Below are positions 33,981 to 40,510 of a DNA stretch of 40,510 nt, piece after piece. The stretch lies in contig JAGBNO010000017.1 of the NCBI GenBank assembly GCA_017634355.1, positions 1 to 40,510 on the forward strand, written 5' to 3'. The DNA is from Lachnospiraceae bacterium (GTDB lineage Bacteria; Bacillota; Clostridia; Lachnospirales; Lachnospiraceae). The position numbers were made by a program, and so were the translations under genes. A model generated the notes under the pieces. That model had not been told where the DNA came from, made no database searches, and was given only the letters and a program-made list of their open reading frames with translations. The first letter of the stretch is position 1. The number at the start of each line of letters is the position of its first letter.

Positions 33981-35531
33981 ATGAACTACGTTATCGTCCA
34001 GGCCGGCGGCAAAGGTACAAGGCTTGGCTATTTAACAAAGAATAAACCGAAAGCCCTGGCACCGGTGGATAATCTGCCGATGCTTTTCCATCTGTTCAGG
34101 AAATATCCTGATGCTCGCTTTGTTATTATTGGAGACTATAAAGATGATGTATTGAGAGAGTATCTTAATTCGTTCTCTGATGTTAAATACATAGTTGTTA
34201 AGGCGAGTGGTACTGGAACGTGTGGTGGCGTGAAGCAGAGTCTTGAGTTGATTCCAAGAGATGAGCCATTCATGCTCATATGGTCTGATTTAATATTGCC
34301 AGAATCATTCTCACTTCCAGATGAATATATAAACGGATGTTCGGTAGATAGTGATTATGTTGGCCTATCCACAGCCTTCCCCTGTCGCTGGAAGTATGAG
34401 GATGGAGAATTTAGCGAGGAACGGTCATTTGATTTTGGAGTGGCAGGTTTCTTCCTGTTTCATGATAAATCAGTGCTCGTAGACGTTCCGGAGAGCGGGG
34501 AGCTTGTCCGCTGGATGAGGGAGAAACACTTGTCCTTCAAAACGCTTTCTCTTGCGGGCACTCATGAGTTCGGATTGCTTGAAGAATATGAAAAACTTGC
34601 AACTGTAAAGACCAGACCATTCAACCGGATAACGATTGATGGCGATGTGCTTACCAAGGAACCAGTGGACGAGCAGGGATGCGAGCTTGCTATTCGTGAG
34701 TCTGCTTGGTATGGGAAGGCAAGGAATCTGAACATTACTGGAATGCCTGAGATTTATAACACTGCTCCTCTTCAGATGGAGTATATAAAAGGCCGCAATA
34801 TCTATGAGTGCAGCTTGGAGTATAGTGAGAAGCGCAGGATATTGGAGAAACTGGTCGATACGCTGAAAGGACTTCATGACAGCTCGCAGATCCCATCAGA
34901 TGCCTTTAGCATGAAAGAAGCATATTTTAGCAAGACAATGCGGAGATTGTCTGAGATTGAGTACCTTGTGCCGTTTGCCAGAGAGGAGCATATCGTTGTA
35001 AACGGATGCGAGTGTCGGAATGTGTTTTGGCACAGAGATGAGCTTGAACAAGCATTAGATGGTCTACGCTGTGATTGTTTTTCTTTTATACATGGGGATT
35101 GCACATTTTCCAATCTCATGCTAAGGGATGATGGCAGCCCTATCCTGATTGACCCTCGTGGCTATTTTGGCTTCACGGAGCTCTACGGCGATGAACGGTA
35201 TGATTGGGCAAAACTGTATTATTCGATAGTCGGTAACTATGACAGATTTAACCTAAAGAAGTTCTCATTGGATATCGGCGGCCATTCGGTGGTAAACGGA
35301 GAAATGATAAAGGACTTAGCCCCCGGCGAGGTGAGGCTCGCAATCGAGTCTAATGGCTGGGAGGATATGGAGGGGGATTTCTTCAAACTCACTGGCTGTG
35401 ACGAGCACGAGATCAAACTGCTTCACGCCGTGATTTGGCTTTCGCTCACCACCTACGCATGGCAAGACTATGACTCCATCTGCGGAGCCTTTTACAACGG
35501 GTTATATTATTTTGAGGAGGCGCTAAAATGA
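33981..35531 (+). CDS. Nucleotidyltransferase fused to an aminoglycoside/choline-kinase-like domain (516 aa)
   Basis: The N-terminal 220 residues are a sugar-phosphate nucleotidyltransferase: VIVQAGGKGTRLGYLTKNKPKALAPVDNLPM is the signature, with LIWSDLI as a later acidic motif. The C-terminal 290 residues are an APH/choline-kinase fold: FIHGDCTFSNLMLRDDG (catalytic HGDxxxxN) and ILIDPRGYFG (metal Asp). The fusion could phosphorylate a sugar or alcohol and then activate it with NTP. The ATG at 33981 follows GGAGAG. First gene of a four-gene glycan cassette; it overlaps the next gene by 4 bases. Its base composition looks AT-richer than that of the preceding operons, consistent with transfer. 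Confidence 0.85.
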   Translation: MNYVIVQAGGKGTRLGYLTKNKPKALAPVDNLPMLFHLFRKYPDARFVIIGDYKDDVLREYLNSFSDVKYIVVKASGTGTCGGVKQSLELIPRDEPFMLIWSDLILPESFSLPDEYINGCSVDSDYVGLSTAFPCRWKYEDGEFSEERSFDFGVAGFFLFHDKSVLVDVPESGELVRWMREKHLSFKTLSLAGTHEFGLLEEYEKLATVKTRPFNRITIDGDVLTKEPVDEQGCELAIRESAWYGKARNLNITGMPEIYNTAPLQMEYIKGRNIYECSLEYSEKRRILEKLVDTLKGLHDSSQIPSDAFSMKEAYFSKTMRRLSEIEYLVPFAREEHIVVNGCECRNVFWHRDELEQALDGLRCDCFSFIHGDCTFSNLMLRDDGSPILIDPRGYFGFTELYGDERYDWAKLYYSIVGNYDRFNLKKFSLDIGGHSVVNGEMIKDLAPGEVRLAIESNGWEDMEGDFFKLTGCDEHEIKLLHAVIWLSLTTYAWQDYDSICGAFYNGLYYFEEALK

Positions 35532-36529
35532 CTAATCAAGAAATTCAGGGATGGTATAGGCGGCTAGACTGGTTGGATTCAATATGCAATATATATGCCA
35601 GAGGGCTTGAGCTTTATCAGGTTCTGGCAAAAACTTTGAAGGAATCCTCTGGAACAGAATTGATTGTTTCGCCGGCCAATCTTGGGGATACGGTCTTTAT
35701 AGCCGCATTGTCGAAAGCCTATAAGGAGGCGCATGGGGTAAAAAACCTGTTGATCTGCGCAAAAGAAAGTCAGGCAGAAGCAGTCGAGTGGTTTGAGGGT
35801 GTTGATGAAATTCTCGGCCTAAGTGACGAAGAGATATTGTTTTTGAGATATTATTTCACGGTCAGCCGAAATTTTTACAGCAATGGGATACGCTATGGCC
35901 ATATTCCATGCATCATTGATGCCTCTTTTCCGGACTTTTTTGTCCATATTGACCCAGGTTTTGCAGGGCTTCCCCTGATTAATGTATGGGAAAGAAGGAT
36001 CCTTGATCTGCCGGATCACTCTGCAACGTGTGATATGGTGGTGCCAGAGGAGGCAATGGTGGGACTTGACTGGGTTAAATATGAAAAAGCCGTCTTAATA
36101 GCGCCTGCAGCTTTTACAAACAAGGGGATTCCGATTTCATTTTGGGAAAAATTGACGGAGAAGTTAAGTGATATGGGAATCACTGTCTATTGCAACTCCG
36201 GAAAGCTTGATTATGATTGCGTGATAAAAGGCTCAATTGAATGTGTGCTTACCACAAAAGAGCTGATTCTGAATGCGCCTTTGTTCCGGCATGTGGTCAG
36301 TGTGCGGAGCGGATTCACGGACCTTGTATCAAAAACAAACGCAAAGCTTACGGTGCTTCATCTTGGTGGGGAAAAAGAGGGGAATTTGCGTGTTCAATAT
36401 GGAGACATATGGGATGATGTGAGGGACCTTGGACGTAAGGAAGGAATTTATCCTATTAAGTATTGTGGAGACAGGGAAGATGAGATGATAGATTTGATCA
36501 TTGAAGACATCGAGAATAAAGAACTGTAG
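35528..36529 (+). CDS. GT9/heptosyltransferase-like glycosyltransferase (333 aa)
   Basis: The pattern LIVSPANLGDTVFIAALSKAYKEAHGVKNLLI near residue 45 matches the N-terminal GxGDxxxxxP-type motif of GT-B glycosyltransferases of the ADP-heptose family. The C-terminal half has VLIAPAAFTNKGIPISFWEKLTEKL and a later RSGFTDLVSKTNAKLTVLH, equivalent to the donor-binding region. The acceptor and donor are unknown. Translationally coupled to the upstream fusion enzyme through an ATGA overlap. It would transfer the sugar activated by that enzyme to a surface glycan. Similarity is partial, so the family call is moderate. Confidence 0.6.
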   Translation: MTNQEIQGWYRRLDWLDSICNIYARGLELYQVLAKTLKESSGTELIVSPANLGDTVFIAALSKAYKEAHGVKNLLICAKESQAEAVEWFEGVDEILGLSDEEILFLRYYFTVSRNFYSNGIRYGHIPCIIDASFPDFFVHIDPGFAGLPLINVWERRILDLPDHSATCDMVVPEEAMVGLDWVKYEKAVLIAPAAFTNKGIPISFWEKLTEKLSDMGITVYCNSGKLDYDCVIKGSIECVLTTKELILNAPLFRHVVSVRSGFTDLVSKTNAKLTVLHLGGEKEGNLRVQYGDIWDDVRDLGRKEGIYPIKYCGDREDEMIDLIIEDIENKEL

Positions 36530-36609
36530 ATAATTTGATGTATACAAGGTGGGCTGAAGCGGCGCAAAAAGAAACAAATGTCGGAATTTAGGAGAGGAGA
36601 GAGGATTGC

Positions 36610-37203
36610 GTGATAGATTATTACAGCGAGGTAGTCAATACCATCGTGGATTCCTTGGAGTCAATACCAATAGAAGCATATGAAGAGATAATAACTGAAA
36701 GCGTTTTGACATTGAAGAACGGAGGCAAGATTATAGCCAGCGGTCTCGGGAAGAACGTGCCAATCTGTGAGAAGTTCGTGGGGACGCTGAATTCTCTGGG
36801 AATCGATGCTAGATTCCTGCACACTAACACGGCTGTCCATGGCGACCTCGGCATTGTGGGCAAGAATGATATCGTCTACTTGTTATCGAAGGGCGGGAAT
36901 ACGCATGAGACAGTTGCCTTGGCAGAGCAACTGAAAAATCGGGGAACGGATACCTGGCTTATGACATTCACGGAGCATTGCAAGAGTGCTGAGATATTGG
37001 ATAAGCGTTTTATCATGCACCTGATCAACGAGGGAGATGAGTGGGATATCGTGCCGAACAACTCTACAACGGTATATCTTATAGTCCTTCAGGGGATTGC
37101 ATTGGAAATCGGTAAGAGGATGGATGTTACGCTAGATGATTTCAGAATTAACCATCCTGGCGGCGGCATTGGGGCGAGGCTTAGTGGGAAGGATTTATGG
37201 TAA
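36610..37203 (+). CDS. SIS domain phosphosugar isomerase, KdsD/GmhA-like (197 aa)
   Basis: Sugar isomerase domain: GGKIIASGLGKNVPICEKFVGTLNSLG, then HGDLGIVGKNDIVYLLSKGGNTHETV (the SxxGxT-type phosphate loop, here SKGGNT), and the ending DFRINHPGGGIGARL as in arabinose-5-phosphate isomerases of the KpsF/KdsD type. It would interconvert phosphorylated keto- and aldo-sugars and so make the sugar for the cassette. GTG start at 36610 after an AGGAGAGGAGAGG purine run. About 80 bases of noncoding sequence lie on each side. Confidence 0.85.
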   Translation: MIDYYSEVVNTIVDSLESIPIEAYEEIITESVLTLKNGGKIIASGLGKNVPICEKFVGTLNSLGIDARFLHTNTAVHGDLGIVGKNDIVYLLSKGGNTHETVALAEQLKNRGTDTWLMTFTEHCKSAEILDKRFIMHLINEGDEWDIVPNNSTTVYLIVLQGIALEIGKRMDVTLDDFRINHPGGGIGARLSGKDLW

Positions 37204-37292
37204 TTTTAGAAATCTGAATGATGCCATACTTTCGGCGTAATCATCTTTGAGTCAGATACGGATCTCACTATCGAAATTAAAGGCGGGAATAC

Positions 37293-37709
37293 ATGAGAAG
37301 AAGTGAAGAGGCAGGTAAGGCCGTGAGAGAAGGGCAAAGTGATACGCTTGTATTATCCACTCTTCCGAAGACTTGGATATTTGATCTCGATGGAACGATA
37401 GTCAAGCATAATGGGTATAAGATTGACGGGCATGACACGTTGTTGGATGGGACGAAAGAATATCTGGATGGGATACCGGAAGAGGATGTGATTTTAATTC
37501 TGACATCAAGGACGGATGAATATAAGGAAATGACCTTGGAGTTCCTTGAGCAGAATGGTATACGGTATGACCAGATTCTCTTTAATATGCCAATGGGAGA
37601 GAGGATTGTGGTAAATGACAGGAAGCCGAGTGGATTGGACATGGCTGTAGGGGTGAATGTTTATAGGGATGCAGACTGCTCGTTTCCTGTAGTAGAGAGG
37701 AAACTATAG
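37293..37709 (+). CDS. Small HAD superfamily phosphatase (138 aa)
   Basis: HAD motifs in order: WIFDLDGTIV (motif I, nucleophile Asp and acid/base Asp), ILTSRTDEYK (motif II Thr/Ser) and VVNDRKPSGLDMAVGV (motif III/IV Asp and Lys). It lacks a cap domain, like capsule-type or GmhB-like phosphatases. An AAAGGCGGG site lies upstream. With the SIS isomerase and kinase/nucleotidyltransferase it completes an isomerise, phosphorylate, dephosphorylate, activate scheme like that for GDP- or ADP-heptose; this pathway is an inference. Confidence 0.8.
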   Translation: MRRSEEAGKAVREGQSDTLVLSTLPKTWIFDLDGTIVKHNGYKIDGHDTLLDGTKEYLDGIPEEDVILILTSRTDEYKEMTLEFLEQNGIRYDQILFNMPMGERIVVNDRKPSGLDMAVGVNVYRDADCSFPVVERKL

Positions 37710-37777
37710 AAGCTCTTTCTTCGTCCAGTATTGAAAGATTATTGGAAACTGTGTCATGGAAAATTAAAGAATGAATC

Positions 37778-37996
37778 TTAGTTCCCGAGTTTTTCTGTAT
37801 CTGCATCGTCAGAGATTAAGTCAGATCCAACTTCGTTTATCGCATTCGCCAGTTTCTTAGGGCATGAGTATTCAATCTCTGTTGGAATATCTATCTTAAA
37901 GCGCTTCTGAATGAACCTCATTATTTTTGTCACTTCGCTGGCTAATATTTCATTGTTATAGATATTTGTTCTATGATAGTTAAGGTGCATGAACAA
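37778..37996 (-). CDS. Hypothetical protein or gene fragment (72 aa)
   Basis: No family is recognised. The sequence (IMRFIQKRFKIDIPTEIEYSCPKKLANAINEVGSDL) has the composition of a real protein and reads like a C-terminal fragment. No convincing ribosome-binding site is seen. It sits between the glycan cassette and a region of mobile-element debris. Confidence 0.3.
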   Translation of the reverse strand: MFMHLNYHRTNIYNNEILASEVTKIMRFIQKRFKIDIPTEIEYSCPKKLANAINEVGSDLISDDADTEKLGN

Positions 37997-38116
37997 TGTT
38001 TATGTCGTAAGATTCGTGCCATCCGGTTAATCAGACAGAAGTTTCATAACTATACTTGCCGCAAATGTAATGAGCGGATGTCAGCACAGAGTGGTTTCTT
38101 TTTCAATGTACTCTGA
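37988..38116 (+). pseudogene. Remnant of a transposase zinc-ribbon region
   Basis: A stretch encoding QKFHNYTCRKCNERMSAQSGFFF, preceded by another Cys-containing segment and ended by TGA. It resembles the N-terminal CxxC...CxxC zinc ribbon and following FS.xxGTxF-type sequence of IS1595/ISXO2-like transposases. It has no start codon and no catalytic part. Confidence 0.3.
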
Positions 38117-38170
38117 AACACCCCCTTTGGCTAAGGTGAAAAAGCGCAAACTGCCATTAACATACTTTTT

Positions 38171-38330
38171 CTAGTGTATTGGCACATTCATTTTGAAACT
38201 AATTGCGAAGGATGGTTTTCGTATGCGAGGCGGAGGAAGGAAGCGATGCGAGCACCGTTGACTGAAGACAACGAAGCATACGGAAAACAGACAAGCAATT
38301 AGTTCAAATAAGAATGTGTCAGGACACTAG
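38171..38330. mobile_element. MITE-like hairpin element (about 160 bp)
   Basis: Terminal inverted repeats of 35 bp at 38172-38206 and 38295-38329 match at 28 positions; CTAGTGT and ACACTAG form the outer ends. An inner inverted pair, GTTTTCGTATGC with GCATACGGAAAAC, continues the stem. It has no coding capacity. It overlaps the end of the IS110 remnant next to the broken cas1 gene. Confidence 0.6.
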
Positions 38331-38598
38331 TATGTGCGGATTAAGCATGAACTTTGCCTGGACACAGGCCGCCCATGACGCAATATGTGCGTCCGTTGGA
38401 AAACGGGACATATCGGTTCCGATTACTGAAATGACCGCCTGTGCGCTTATCTCCCCAATCCCGGGGATACCCTGGAGCAAGGCGGCGGCTTGTTTCTCTT
38501 CCTGCTTCATTGAACTGTCAATATCGTCGTCCGGCTCTTTTATTTGCGCATTGAGCTAGTCCAGGTGCCTGGGGATGTCGCTTTGAGAAGCTACGAGG
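38319..38598 (-). pseudogene. IS110/IS116 family transposase remnant
   Basis: The minus strand encodes LLQGIPGIGEISAQAVISVIGTDMSRFPTDAHIASWAA, the Transposase_20 (helix-hairpin-helix) region of IS110/IS116/IS902 transposases. Upstream residues SDIPRHLD-stop-LNAQIKEPDDDI continue the homology through an in-frame TAG at 38556-38558. The C-terminal end stops after WAACVQA where the hairpin element begins. The DEDD catalytic half is missing. The 5' end of the remnant runs into the cas1 fragment at about 38587-38598. Confidence 0.75.
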
Positions 38599-38979
38599 AC
38601 GGATGAGAACAGTATTAATGCGGCATTAAACTATGGATATACTCTGATATTGTCCTCTTTTAACCGTGAGATTGTTTCTTGTGGATATTTGACACAATTG
38701 GGTCTATTTCATGATAATATGTTTAATCCGTTTAATCTGGCATCTGACCTGATGGAGCCTTTTCGTGTGCTTGTAGACAGAAAGGTTTATGAAATGAAAC
38801 CGGATAAGTTTGAGCACAAAGAGAAAATGAAGTTACTAGCTTTGTTTCAGGACATAGTGATCATTGGAGGCAGGCATGAATATGTAAGTAATGCGATCAA
38901 GCTATATACAAAGAGTATATTTGATGCGATAAGTGACGAGGATATCTCTTTAATAAAGTTTTATAATTATGAATTATAG
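38587..38979 (+). pseudogene. cas1: cas1 of a type II-A CRISPR system, 5' truncated
   Basis: Only the C-terminal half of Cas1 is present: ENSINAALNYGYTLILSSFNREIVSCGYLTQLG, FHDN, FNLASDLMEPFRVLVD. The normal length is about 290-300 residues; about 130 remain. The retained part includes the His of LGLFHDN and the Glu of DLMEPF, two of the metal ligands, but the first catalytic Glu and the N-terminal beta domain are lost. The frame is closed by TGA at 38584. A TTG at 38650 would allow a fragment to be made. The break coincides with the IS110 remnant. It overlaps cas2 by 11 bases. Confidence 0.85.
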
Positions 38980-39289
38980 ATATATGAGAGTGCTTGTGAT
39001 GTTTGACCTTCCTGTAGTTACAGCGGCAAATGTGAGAGATTATCGGCTTTTTAGAAAGTATTTGATCAAATCCGGATTTTTGATGATGCAGGAGTCAATA
39101 TATATTAAGCTTGTTCCGAATGTGGCAGCGGCAGATGCAGTCATTGCGAATATTAAGAAGAATAAGCCTATAGAGGGTTTGATACAGGCATTGAAGATTA
39201 CGGAAAAACAGTATTCTAAAATGGAGTTTATCCTTGGTGAGTCACATCATGATGTATTGGATTCAGATGAGAGGCTGGTGATATTATAA
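38969..39289 (+). CDS. cas2: CRISPR-associated Cas2, type II-A
   Basis: Small ferredoxin-fold protein (106 aa) that bridges Cas1 dimers during spacer integration. YMRVLVMFDLPVVTAANVRDYRLFRKYLIKSGFLMMQESIYIKL is the conserved N-terminal part, including the Asp of MFDLP, and the C-terminal KMEFILGE segment is typical of type II Cas2. The ATG at 38969 overlaps cas1; 38984 (MRVLVMFD) is an alternative. Full length, no damage seen, but its Cas1 partner is broken. Confidence 0.92.
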   Translation: MNYRYMRVLVMFDLPVVTAANVRDYRLFRKYLIKSGFLMMQESIYIKLVPNVAAADAVIANIKKNKPIEGLIQALKITEKQYSKMEFILGESHHDVLDSDERLVIL

Positions 39290-39960
39290 ATCTAATATAT
39301 GATAAACTTGGCATTAACATATCATTTGATAAGGATAGACCGCTAATTCTGATACTCGAATCTGAAGAGCATTATTCTACTGTTTTAAGCGATATTTGGG
39401 CACAGAGCGTTGGTGGGGATGAGAGGTTCTTGCTTTTTGAACAGGATAGACAAATTAGTCTTTCAAAAAATGCGGAAATTATCAGGGATCCTTTTTCACT
39501 CGAATGTAATAATAAAAAGATACTTTCAAAATTATATAGACTGATGCAGGAGCAAAGTGATGACATTTTTATTGAAAAGATAGGATCGATAACATCCCAT
39601 ATAGTAGATTATTTAGATGGAATAGCTGCAAGTATCCCTTATCCTCTGGAGTATTCGTTGAATTTAGATACAATTGGATTATTTAAGCTCTTTGATGTTA
39701 AAATAGATTGTTATCCGGAGGATTGCAGGGAAAACTTATTGAATTATATAAAGATTGTACATAGAATATGCGGGATTCGCTTCTTTTTATGCATAGCACT
39801 GAAATCATATTTTACAAAGGAGCAGCTTGAGGAGCTGTATGCGGACCTTAGATATGAGGAAATATGTCTACTGGATATAGAAAATGTCCAGAAATCAGTC
39901 CTGCCGTGTGAAAAGGTGTTCCTTTTGGACAGGGATTGCTGTATAATTGAGATGGATTAA
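39283..39960 (+). CDS. csn2: Csn2, type II-A adaptation protein, probable ATT start
   Basis: Csn2 forms a ring that binds DNA ends during spacer acquisition. The reading frame is open from 39271, and homology begins at NLIYDKLGINISFDKDRPLILILESEEHYSTVLSDIWAQ, continuing with LLFEQDRQISLSKNAEIIRDPFSLECNNKKILSKLY. No ATG, GTG or TTG occurs in frame before the TTG at 39430, which would delete about 49 conserved residues. ATT at 39283 lies 8 bases after GAGAGG (39269-39274) and gives 225 residues, the usual size. It overlaps the cas2 end by 7 bases. Confidence 0.85.
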   Translation: MINLIYDKLGINISFDKDRPLILILESEEHYSTVLSDIWAQSVGGDERFLLFEQDRQISLSKNAEIIRDPFSLECNNKKILSKLYRLMQEQSDDIFIEKIGSITSHIVDYLDGIAASIPYPLEYSLNLDTIGLFKLFDVKIDCYPEDCRENLLNYIKIVHRICGIRFFLCIALKSYFTKEQLEELYADLRYEEICLLDIENVQKSVLPCEKVFLLDRDCCIIEMD

Positions 39961-39979
39961 CGATACATAGCCAATGTAT

Positions 39980-40014
39980 TTGAGTTTCGGTGATAACCTC
40001 TTGTATAATTTGAG
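39980..40014 (+). promoter_or_regulatory. CRISPR leader: promoter and leader-anchoring sequence
   Basis: TTGAGT (39980-39985), an 18-base spacer and TATAAT (40004-40009) form a promoter, and ATTTGAG (40008-40014) abuts the first repeat. ATTTGAG is the known type II-A leader-anchoring sequence that directs spacer integration at the leader end. Confidence 0.7.
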
Positions 40015-40116
40015 GTTTGAGAGCCTTGTTAATTCATTAGGTAGCAAAACTCCAAGGTTCATCTGGCTCATACTTCAAGAGTTTGAGAGCCTTGTTAATT
40101 CATTAGTTGGCAAAAT
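40015..40116 (+). CRISPR. CRISPR array with two repeats and one spacer, type II-A
   Basis: Repeat 1 at 40015-40050 and repeat 2 at 40081-40116, 36 bp each, beginning GTTTGAGAGCCTTGTTAATT. They differ at three bases, all in the last eleven, so repeat 2 is the degenerate terminal copy. The single spacer is 40051-40080 (30 bp). The length and position after csn2, and the ATTTGAG leader end, fit type II-A. No cas9 or anti-repeat (tracrRNA) is visible within the window. Confidence 0.9.
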
Positions 40117-40296
40117 CTCTTTCTAAGCCCCCTCTAGTCCGTTTTAAGAAAGGGTGTTTTGAACGTGGTGAAAATATATACCAGACGGTTTGAAGCTGTT
40201 TCGGGCTCATTTCCGTGGTACTTCATAGTAGAGTTATTATACATGCCACCCCAAAAATAGTAATACAAAAGAAAAACAGGAACAGGAACAGTCTCA
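40117..40296. other. Noncoding stretch after the array
   Basis: No gene, repeat copy or clear terminator is recognised. No anti-repeat complementary to the CRISPR repeat was found by eye. Confidence 0.5.
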
Positions 40297-40419
40297 ATGG
40301 CAAATAGTGATTATTTCCCTCCAGGGACAGTAAGTGAAGACGAATTCCGCACAATCAGTTCAGTGGAATTTGTATGGGATAAGGCAAAGGAGCAGCATAA
40401 TATCGAAACCAAATCTTGA
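40297..40419 (+). CDS. Small hypothetical protein (40 aa)
   Basis: MANSDYFPPGTVSEDEFRTISSVEFVWDKAKEQHNIETKS with an ACAGGAACAGG purine-rich site upstream. No family is recognised; acidic and soluble. The next reading frame starts about 35 bases downstream, so they may be co-transcribed. It could be chance, but the composition is protein-like. Confidence 0.35.
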   Translation: MANSDYFPPGTVSEDEFRTISSVEFVWDKAKEQHNIETKS

Positions 40420-40453
40420 ATATAGAAAAAACTCAAAAGGGAGGATGGTTATT

Positions 40454-40510
40454 GTGGAAAAATATGATCCTGATACAATGGTATCATTTACTCTGACATC
40501 AGATATGAAA
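40454..40510 (+). CDS. Start of a gene cut by the window end
   Basis: GTG at 40454 lies 9 bases after AAGGGAGG (40437-40444), and the frame stays open to the window end: (V/M)EKYDPDTMVSFTLTSDMK. An ATG at 40445 overlaps the ribosome-binding site and is less likely. Too little is visible for a function. Confidence 0.4.
   Translation, partial: MEKYDPDTMVSFTLTSDMK

Noticed and set aside
37710..40296. cas9 and tracrRNA belonging to the CRISPR array
   Set aside because: No RuvC or HNH motifs and no anti-repeat were found on either strand around the array.

Overview
The window looks like part of the chromosome of a motile, anaerobic, Gram-positive clostridium, most likely a Lachnospiraceae. The evidence is the clostridial rnfCDGEAB order, flagellins with strong AAGGAGG ribosome-binding sites, CsrA, LicD-type proteins, a lipoprotein-anchored RND pump and a type II-A CRISPR remnant. 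No plasmid or phage structural genes are visible.

Layout. (1) 1-7350: two flagellin genes face each other as a long inverted pair. Between them lie a LicD-type transferase gene and an Rpn/PD-(D/E)XK nuclease gene, and a csrA homologue sits next to the second flagellin. Both flagellin mRNAs have the same three-hairpin leader, with compensatory base changes between copies. (2) 7600-11350: a region of decay and insertion. It holds a hairpin-type mobile element, a second LicD gene split by a -1 frameshift at a slippery heptamer, a mosaic LicD remnant, and a palindrome-rich element at the junction of two truncated genes. (3) 11354-14154: a B12-dependent-type radical SAM protein and a YprB-like RNase H-fold exonuclease that may be translated from a leaderless mRNA. 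(4) 14220-20737: the Rnf ferredoxin:NAD+ oxidoreductase operon followed by ApbE, which attaches FMN to Rnf subunits. RnfE has an unusual low-complexity tail of about 120 residues.

(5) 20771-27956: a compact co-directional operon with its own promoter. It encodes a 51-residue helical protein, a GAF protein, a TIR protein with a repeat linker, zinc ribbon and helix-turn-helix, a class III nucleotide cyclase with non-canonical base-selecting residues, an unrecognised protein with two similar modules, an MBL-fold hydrolase of the phosphodiesterase-like type, and a membrane-anchored GH25 lysozyme. This is the best candidate for an undescribed system. It combines a nucleotide cyclase, a TIR protein and a possible cyclic-nucleotide hydrolase, but does not match the known Pycsar arrangement. 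(6) 27970-33885: a MarR regulator divergent from an RND efflux pair, with two operator-like dyads at the efflux start. (7) 33981-37709: a glycan cassette that looks AT-richer than its surroundings (NTP-transferase/kinase fusion, GT9-like transferase, SIS isomerase, HAD phosphatase).

(8) 37778-40510: a decayed mobile and CRISPR region. It has transposase scraps, a second hairpin element, a cas1 cut at its N-terminus, intact cas2 and csn2 (csn2 probably starts at ATT), and a complete array with one spacer. No cas9 or tracrRNA is visible. All assignments rest on reading motifs by eye; no database search was run.
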